Shown here: positions 57,994 through 64,000 of the stretch, piece by piece | How the letters are laid out: each line of letters starts with the position of its first letter | Position numbering within the stretch: the stretch's first letter is position 1 | Source: Augochlora pura | Lineage: Eukaryota > Arthropoda > Insecta > Hymenoptera > Halictidae | Assembly: GCF_028453695.1 (NCBI RefSeq) | Contig: NC_135773.1 | Location: 18,910,001 to 18,974,000 of the forward strand | DNA: 64,000 bases | Direction of reading: 5' to 3' | Made by a program: the position numbers and the translations under genes | The notes under the pieces: generated by a model | What the model was told of the DNA's origin: nothing | The model's database searches: none | What the model saw: the letters and a program-made list of their open reading frames with translations, nothing else

Positions 57994-60900
57994 GGTCAGC
58001 CGTATGCTATTCGTTGTCTTGCCCCCCGACTTCCATTCCCCCCGGAAACTTTCTCTCCCGCAGTCGCGGTTCCTGATAACTTCCTTCTGTTTGTGATTCG
58101 GAGTCCCTACGGCCCGTAGTTTGCTAACCTTTAACCAAGCTATGGAGGACACTGGAATAGAGGCGCTTGGTAATTCTCGAGCTGGGCGGGTGCATCCTGG
58201 GATTCGTGTTGATCTCGATCAGCCAGACGGAAAGGTCCTCCATCACCACGAAATCTGCCCCGTACAGCTCGAAGCTGCATCGCCTTCTGTCCATGTGCTC
58301 CTGGGATGCCAGCATCGTTAGAACTATGGCCTCGGCCATCTTCGGGTAGATCCTGTCGTAATACGGCTCGCCGTCCAGACCTATTTGCCTGACAAACGCG
58401 AAGCCTTCTTATCCTTCCGAACAATAAACGCTGCAATCGCGGAGATCGTTGGACAAGGTTTAACGAAAACTCTTCCGGTTATCTGTAAGGTTTGCGACTT
58501 TCGCGTGCAATGATACGATACGAATTGAATAATTCTCTTTTGCGAGAGCTTGTTTGCTTGTTTGGGAAACATTTGTCGAGACGACTCCGCGCAGATATCC
58601 GGAACCGCGTAATTTTCCAGGCGGTCCAACGGTCACGCCTGTCCGTTCTCGCGACAAGAAATCCACCCCTAAATCAGCGAGAAGGCGTGATCTACGCCGA
58701 GAGTGCAGAAGCGGGGGTGGTGGCGAACGCGGACGCGGACGCGGACCGACAAGGAAGTACACGGGTCCTGAGCATATTTGCGTACCGGACCTATCAATCT
58801 CGAGATTCATCCCCACGGGCTATCGAGTGTAACGAACGGATAACCGAAACTTCTCCATAGAACCCTGGTCGGGGATAGACCGGGGTGCAGAGAGAGAGAT
58901 TACTTTAAATATTCGTTCAGCTTCTCGCAGTCCCATCCTTGATCGCGGACCGATTTTACGACTTCCTCCGAGTATCCGCGTTTCCTCCGTCGCCGCCTCT
59001 CCTCGTCATACTTCTCTTGAATGGCGGTATTGCAGATATGAATCGCTTCGTGATAAGTCGAGAAAGTGTAGGGCTTCGAGCTGAACCGAAGCAGCCCCTC
59101 CCTGATGGAAAAGGATGAAATAGGATCAAGAGAAATTCTTTGATGGAATCTCCCCGGCCGAATCTCCGTCGCGCTGCGGAAATAGTTTTCCGAAAAATTC
59201 GGAACCGTTTTCTCTCCGCCGATCGATTCTCGAAGAATCACTTTGCGGAGATCGTCTGCGCGCGCGCGCTCCTTCGTCTCCGTCACGTTCGTAGCTCGTG
59301 GGCAATTTGCCAAAATATTACAGGTGTAGGGTAGTAGAGCGGGTTACTGCGGGATAACCAATTCCTCCGCTTTGGCTTGTTATCGAACATAATCAAGTTA
59401 ATATTCATCTATTAAGAGATATTCAAGCTTCTTATTCCTTTATTTTCTTTATATTTTAATTAAAAAATGTCACGTTTCTCATTAGACGAATACAAAGTTT
59501 GGTCGTCTATTTTCGAGCATGACTAACTTCGTATTCATTCAATAAGAAATATTAAATTCTGTTATTGAAAGACAGAAAAAAATGAAAGAATAGAAAGATT
59601 GGATATGTCTTATTCGATAAATATTAAGTTAATTATTTGTTTGTTTTCGGACACAATTAATTTAATATTTATGGGAAGAGACGTATTCAATTCTTGTAAC
59701 ACTTTATTTTGCTTGTTCACGAGCATGACTAATTTTATATTTATATTGTTGAGACATATCCGACTATTCTTATTCTCTTATTTTCTTTGTTCTGGAATCG
59801 AAAGAATTTAATACTTCCCGTTCGATAAATATACGCACATCAATTGATCACCTCGCAGTAACCTGCTTCACTACCATAAATAACGACCGGAGTACGGATC
59901 TGATCGTAAAACGAACTCCGTGATTCTTTCGATAATTCCGCTCTAAGAAACTCACTTGAACAGCCATATGGTGAGAGGAAAAGTGCTGGTGACCAAGTAC
60001 CACTGTCTTATGTCGAACTTCGTGTCGTGAATCAACAGCGGCCGTTCTAAAGTGAAAATAAGTCGAATGAAAAAGATCGGATTCCGCAAAGACAGCTGTT
60101 CAAACGAGGAACTACCTACCAATGTACTTCTGCACGATGAAGTAATCCTTCGGTCTGGATTTCACCTTGCGGAATATATCTTTGAAATTATGGGATATGC
60201 TTATCCCGGTGCCGCAACAAAGCTCGCTCGGTTTCAGGATCCACATGTTCCTCATTCCGTTCAGTTCGTACTGCGGATCCACTTCCTTCAGTTTAGATAG
60301 AGTCGACTTTGCCACATCGTAGTATCTCTGGGGAAGATCGTCGATTCGTGTAGATGGCGAACGCGATTTCTTGGTTACTCGTTTAAAACTATCGAGCACT
60401 AATGTGACATGATTGGATTTATTTAACCTCTCGGGCACGGCTGGATTTAACGCGAATGAAATTTTTCATAACTAAATTACCATTTTTCTTAATATACAAT
60501 TTTTTTGTTATAGTTATATATTAATTTATGTATTAAGAGGTTAATTTCGTACTATTTGAACTATAATATACTTGTGCACCTTCTGCATCTAGAAAATGTT
60601 CAAAAAATAAAGATCAGTAGTTTTTTTAAATAGAATTCGATATTTTTCAAATTTCCGTTACACTTCCACCTATAAAAAATAAATGCACTATGTGCTATGC
60701 ATATTTCAACTACGCAAATTCTATATTGAAAAATTTGTTGGCTGATGCATATTTTAATAGCCACAAATGATGCACAAGATGCATGGACTTCTATAAGGAA
60801 GTGTACCTAAAAATTTCTTCTAGAAATATCTTTGAAATGTCACATATTGTAAGAGAAAACAATCTTGGCTATGTAGGTATTTGAGGGATATAAAAGGACG

Positions 60901-63632
60901 CATTGTTTAGCGAAGAGAGAAGAAACGAGTGCAAGGGAGATCTACTTGTAAATGTTGTCGACTCTTCTCGGACGCGTACTCGATCCCGCCGCCGTCGTGA
61001 ACGACAGTCGTGTAATCGTCCAAAAAGGAATTCCAGTCATCCTCGGAAAGCTCCGTGACAAAGTCTTCATCTATGTTTTGGTGGTTCGCGCAAGCGATAA
61101 ATTCCTCGCAGCGTTTTATGGCGCATTCCAGCCGACTCATTGGAATCGTACGTTGCCCGAGCTCGGCCCCGAGCTCCCGTTCATCTTGCATTCTTTGGAC
61201 GAACCACTTCAACAGGCCGGCAGTCGCGGTCAGTCGAAAGTCCTCGAGGAAAGCTTTTGGTTCTCTGCTCAGGTTGTAGCTCCGAGGGAACAGCACGCTC
61301 GACACGTCTTTCTCGTACAGCCAGTGCGCCTCTTCCAGCACGCGAGCCATTCCTAACTATGGTCGTATTATCGCACTTTTACCGATCGCGCGCCCTTCAA
61401 CGACTCGCCGTACACATCGGCTCGAAAAGTCTCCCATCCTCCGTTGGAAAAGTTTTCAAGTCGCGTGTCAATAATTGACAATCGCGAACGGCAACGTGTT
61501 GCCGAGCGGAGACTTTCTGAAGTCACTGTATGTACAACTTCCACCGGTCGGCGTCGTCGCGAGGACTTCCAACAGAATCGGATATACCTCCGGCAAGGAA
61601 AGGTTCTCTGGTCTAACTCTGACTTTTTAACCCCTTAACGCGCAGAAACGTATTAACACGGGCGTGCAAAACCGGCCAAAATGTGCAGACCCGTATATAT
61701 ACGGTCGGCGTCGCAACTTATGTCGCTAAAATGTTCAGATTCGAATATATCCGGGCATTAAAAATAACTTAATAAAAACCAAAGAAAACATTCAATTTAT
61801 TGATATTCATCATGATTAAATATTTTTCAGTTTTTTTTTCGTCTCCTCCTTCCCCTTCAAAATAGTAACTGGTAATTGAGAAACAGCACTATGGGTACAA
61901 AATTCGATCTGCAATGCGATTCAATATTCACTATAATTATTTATCCACTATTTTTATTGAATTTTTAGTAATGTTTGCATTTTTTTTAAATATTTATTGA
62001 AATTAAGGTCTAAATATGTATTTTCTTAGATACAAAAAATTGATTTTTTTTGGTCGGTTTTTTTTTTAAATTGGGCATTAAGGGGTTAACCTGCACAATG
62101 ATGCACAACTTGATATACCGACACTTATGGTACCTCCTTTGAGGACAGGTGATTAATAAAGTTTTTGAAATATACGTGTAGCTCTGATTATTCCAAAATT
62201 TCCACGATTGAAAGTAACGAAATTAGTAATAAATTAGTAATAAATAAGTAAATTTCTGAATTTTTTAAAGTACACGAAGTATTATAATCGTAGCAGTCTG
62301 GTTGAGAAGCATACCGCATGTGTACAATAAAACTTAATGGGCTAACTCAAATAAATGCACAGACATTGGCAGAAAAAAGGAAAAACTTTGACGCTGAATA
62401 TTCGAAAAGTTACGAATCGTCTGCGCTCAAAGAGGGTGCAAGCTTTGACATTGCGCAAAGGCTGATCGAAAAGTCGGAGTTCACCTGACCACCTCTCCTT
62501 GCAAGTCGCTCGAGAAATGCACGGCAAAGGGTTGAAGAACACGACTTCGCGTCGCAATTTTAACGATTCTGAAGACAGAGCTTGAACAGCGTTAACCTTG
62601 GATGTGTAAACGGATGGTTTCTGATATCTGTTGAGCAGGGTGTTACTGCCGAGGCTACGATGCCAGTCAACGAAGTCGTTTCGGCAGTCCCATATAAAGT
62701 CCGGCGATTTGTGACGTAATAAAGCGAAGATCACCGCTTTCTCGTTTAACGTTCCGTCCGCCGTGGTCAGATCTCCCAATGATCTCGCTTCCAGGCTGGC
62801 CACGCTACCTAAGCGTCGAGCAGATTTTTTTGCAATATCGCGATTGTTCGCGACCGAGAGAGAGAGAGAGAGAGAGACGCCTCGAATGCTTCGTTTTATT
62901 CGGCGGCTACGCCGTTCCGGCGTTTACGCGGTTAATGTTTAATTAAAGAAACAGGCAGCGGGGAACGCGAGGCTGCGAAAAAGTTTAATCAAGAGAGTCG
63001 ACGGGCAAACTAACCGTAAGGCAGGTTTCTTGTTTTTGTGGCTTCGTATTTCTGCACCCAACCTCGCCTCTCCAGAGCTTCTTTCAGTTTCGGCAGCTCG
63101 CCCCGAATCAGAAATATTTTGTGTCTCTGGGGGACAGGTGATCAAATCAAATAGAAAGAAAATTACGAGGACAGACGGGAAGAAAACGGTAGCGGTTCCA
63201 CTGGGAAATGCTAGAGCGTCCGAAGGATGAAGTTACCTTGACAGCCTTGTTGACGGTCGCCTTAATTTTCTCGTAACCCTCTCGTCTCATCCAGTGTGCT
63301 TTGCAGCAATCGCCGTCTTTGACGACCACGCTCCTGTAACTGGTGTTTGTGCAGTGGTAGTTGTTGTCAAAGTCCATCTCCCGGGGGCAGCAGGAACACG
63401 TGTCCATGTACGATTTCGGGAACGCGCCGCAGTCGAGTTGCGGCAGGCTGTTAACAGCGCTGATCTCATTGTCATCCGACCCCGCAACCGAACATTTCGC
63501 GTTCATTCTCCCCGGGACCGGCTGCTCGTACGGATTGTACGGATTCACGGAGCTCTCCTTCTTTTCCAGGTTAATCAAAGGGGCCGGTTTGCAGGTGGAT
63601 TGGTTCGCTTTGTCCTCCCTTGTCGTATCCAT
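57155..63632 (-). CDS. TTLL3: TTLL3-type tubulin monoglycylase, whole gene (9 exons, 736 aa)
   Basis: Spliced CDS on the - strand: 63632-63237, 63126-63015, 62808-62597, 61356-60946, 60327-60120, 60046-59956, 59101-58904, 58388-58129, 57477-57155. It totals 2211 bases, every phase matches, and all junctions are GT/AG. The product aligns by eye along the vertebrate TTLL3 plan: N-terminal K-A-x-x-KHKIFLIRG and RRGWVQK, then the TTL/ATP-grasp core with NMWILKP (residue 410 is Pro), QKYIERPLLI, TKFDIRQWYLV, FELYGADFV and LIEINTNP (Glu601 and Asn603 are the expected Mg-ATP ligands). TTLL3 enzymes add the first glycine to tubulin glutamates in cilia and flagella (family knowledge). The start is the first ATG of the open frame; more 5' coding sequence is possible. 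Insect genomes can hold two related paralogues (3A, 3B), and I cannot say which this is. Confidence 0.93.
57958..57991. repeat. (GA)n microsatellite in a TTLL3 intron
   Basis: Uninterrupted GA run between exons 8 and 9. On the coding (-) strand it is a CT tract and may lengthen the pyrimidine content of the intron. Confidence 0.9.
58129..58388 (-). CDS. TTLL3: TTLL3 exon 8 (catalytic Mg-ATP motif)
   Basis: The acceptor CGTTTGTCAG is followed by QIGLDGEPYYDRIYPKMAEA, then SFELYGADFVVMED and LSVWLIEINTNPRM. Asp588, Glu601 and Asn603 sit where ATP-grasp ligases bind Mg-ATP. The exon ends SLVK with a phase-1 donor G|GTTAGC. An overlapping - strand frame at 58140 is a shadow. Confidence 0.95.
58904..59101 (-). 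CDS. TTLL3: TTLL3 exon 7
   Basis: The acceptor TTTTCCATCAG leads into (K)EGLLRFSSKPYTFSTYHEA, then IHICNTAIQEKY, an Arg/Glu-rich stretch (DEERRRRRKRG), and WDCEKLNEYL. LRFSSKPY and the N-x-x-I-Q-x-x-Y element are family motifs. The donor is AA|GTAATC, phase 2. Confidence 0.92.
59400..59830. repeat. AT-rich imperfect minisatellite in a TTLL3 intron
   Basis: Three diverged units: CGAGCATGACTAACTTCGTATT, GGACACAATTAATTTAATATT and CGAGCATGACTAATTTTATATT, each followed by a GA-rich AGAAATAT- or AGACATAT-like segment. They recur every 90-120 bases between exons 6 and 7. Confidence 0.55.
59956..60046 (-). CDS. TTLL3: TTLL3 exon 6
   Basis: A 91-base exon with acceptor TTCACTTTAG. The split codon completes Glu447, restoring the invariant Y-I-E-R-P-L-L-I. 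It then encodes TKFDIRQWYLV, core family residues, and TFPLTIWLF. The donor is AA|GTGAGT, phase 2. The 73-bp intron before it is very short. The exon is too short to appear as a long open frame and was found from the phase of exon 5. Confidence 0.92.
60120..60327 (-). CDS. TTLL3: TTLL3 exon 5 (nucleotide-binding part of the TTL domain)
   Basis: The acceptor CGATCTTCCCCAG is strong and in phase 0. The exon encodes RYYDVAKSTLSKLKEVDPQ, then NMWILKPSELCCGTGISISHN, and FIVQKYI. The donor is ATTG|GTAGGT, phase 1. The frame stays open upstream of the acceptor, but the pyrimidine-rich acceptor and the family alignment both favour this start. The loop after KP departs from the canonical K-P-G-x-x-x-R-G-x-G form; see findings. 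Confidence 0.88.
60423..60544. mobile_element. TTAA element, 122 bp, in a TTLL3 intron
   Basis: The left TTAACCTCTCGGGCACGG and the right (reverse-complemented) TTAACCTCTTAAT give a short inverted repeat. The left half resembles the right half of 6032-6281 read in reverse (TTTTTCATAACTAAATT), so it is a deletion derivative of that family. Confidence 0.6.
60590..60800. repeat. dispersed repeat fragment in a TTLL3 intron
   Basis: AAATGCACTATGTGCTATGC...TATTGAAAAATTTGTT matches 12360-12430 with divergence. Confidence 0.45.
60946..61356 (-). CDS. TTLL3: TTLL3 exon 4
   Basis: Encodes 137 residues starting LGMARVLEEAHWLYEKD, then LFPRSYNL, FLEDFRLTATAGLLKW, and ending EYASEKSRQHLQ before the donor CAA|GTAGAT. 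The start at 61356 uses the acceptor CATAG. An ATG at 61350 lies inside the exon and is not needed as a start. Using the nearer AG (TTAG) would break the frame, so the upstream AG was preferred. Confidence 0.88.
61627..62089. mobile_element. TTAA element, 463 bp, in a TTLL3 intron
   Basis: The left TTAACCCCTTAACGCGC and the right (reverse-complemented) TTAACCCCTTAATGCCC form the ends. Near the left end, AAAATGTGCAGACCCGTATA and AAAATGTTCAGATTCGAATA are spaced about 50 bases apart and carry the palindromic core CCGTATATATACGG or a decayed version. AT-rich interior, no coding sequence. Confidence 0.75.
62597..62808 (-). CDS. TTLL3: TTLL3 exon 3
   Basis: The acceptor CGCTTAG precedes GTAGC. It encodes 70 residues including KSPDFIWDCRNDFVDW and LLNRYQKPSVYTSK, matching the family pattern P-x-F-I-W-x-x-x-x-D followed by N-x-Y. 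The donor is AAG|GTTAAC, phase 0. Confidence 0.9.
62855..62878. repeat. (GA)n microsatellite in a TTLL3 intron
   Basis: GA run between exons 2 and 3, about 45 bases upstream (in transcript order) of the exon 3 acceptor, where it reads as a CT tract. Confidence 0.85.
63015..63126 (-). CDS. TTLL3: TTLL3 exon 2
   Basis: The acceptor CCCCCAG leads into RHKIFLIRGELPKLKEALE, then RRGWVQKYEATKTRNLPY. The I-x-x-x-L-x-RRGWV pattern is the conserved TTLL3/TTLL8 N-terminal motif. The donor is G|GTTAGT, phase 1; the split codon gives Gly170. It is flanked by short introns of 110 and 206 bp. Confidence 0.9.
63237..63632 (-). CDS. TTLL3: TTLL3 exon 1 (N-terminal extension)
   Basis: ATG at 63632 opens 132 codons ending AAG|GTAACT (phase 0). 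It encodes a low-complexity, cysteine-containing N-terminus (for example CSCCPREM) and then HWMRREGYEKIKATVNKAVK, which continues into the KHKIF motif of exon 2. The upstream frame stays open for some distance without another ATG, so either an upstream exon or this ATG could be the true start. Confidence 0.85.
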
Positions 63633-64000
63633 CGTAATCTTTAACGTTCCTTGATCGGCGAAAGTGAAATTGCAACGTTGAACGCTATGTTGCTCGAGAG
63701 AATTCGTCGAACGATCCCGAACGTCGTCGAAAGGAACATTCTTATACGCGTGCAGGCGAAAGAACAGTTTGTATAAAATATTGATCGACGTCCGGGGACT
63801 TTAAACGGCTGACGAACGAAGCGGGGAAGGCTAAATGGATCGGCTCGTTTAACCTACTCGCCTTATTGTCCGCGGCGAGCTTCCTAATCTTCCAAGTCCA
63901 TGTAATTAACCTTTTATGGAGCAAACTTTGGGGGAACTATCGGCTAGCCGATAAAAAGCATTAATTTAGCGCGGCGTTTATACTACCCTTTAATCGTATA
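63633..64000. other. upstream of TTLL3 (5' region, continues beyond the window)
   Basis: The TTLL3 frame stays open for some distance upstream of 63632 without a further ATG. The promoter or an upstream exon may lie here or beyond the window edge. No motif is recognised. Confidence 0.4.

Noticed and set aside
60952..61356. 134-codon + strand frame
   Set aside because: Antisense to TTLL3 exon 4.

Overview
The window is a piece of insect nuclear genome, most likely from a hymenopteran and perhaps a bee. This is an inference from three things: two recognisable insect gene families, compact 70-200 bp introns beside introns of several kb, and many TTAA-flanked piggyBac-type mobile elements in an AT-rich, CpG-rich background. 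I cannot name the species. Nothing suggests a bacterial, viral or organellar sequence, and I saw no tRNA, rRNA or CRISPR array.

Only two genes can be supported with confidence, and they converge. On the + strand, six coding exons between 23410 and 55441 join in a consistent reading frame into a complete 275-residue dpr-family cell-surface protein: signal peptide, two Ig domains and a GPI-type C-terminal tail. Its first intron is 17 kb and its second 7 kb. On the - strand, nine exons between 63632 and 57155 join into a 736-residue TTLL3-type tubulin glycine ligase. The two stop codons lie about 1.7 kb apart. The first acts at neuronal synapses and the second in axonemes, and nothing in the sequence links their functions.

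Layout: 1-23 kb holds no confident gene. It carries TTAA elements, a retroposon-like insertion with an 11-bp target duplication (6900-7374), simple repeats, a LINE C-terminal remnant (about 19640-20067) and the presumed dpr 5' region (about 22-23.4 kb). 23.4-55.4 kb is dpr, with LINE, piggyBac and small TTAA elements in its introns. 55.4-57.2 kb is the intergenic gap, with dpr polyadenylation signals near 55744 and 55769. 57.2-63.6 kb is TTLL3, with two TTAA elements and an AT-rich minisatellite in its introns. 63.6-64 kb is sequence upstream of TTLL3.

The most unusual content is the mobile DNA. At least 15 short elements are bounded by TTAA and inverted termini, mostly starting TTAACCC or TTAACAC. 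Several are nested: two sit inside one Tc1/mariner-like element, and one sits inside a piggyBac remnant that still encodes the broken C-terminal end of a transposase. Three carry repeated palindromic cores next to their ends, and one core is shared by two families with different termini. No new defence or metabolic system was found.
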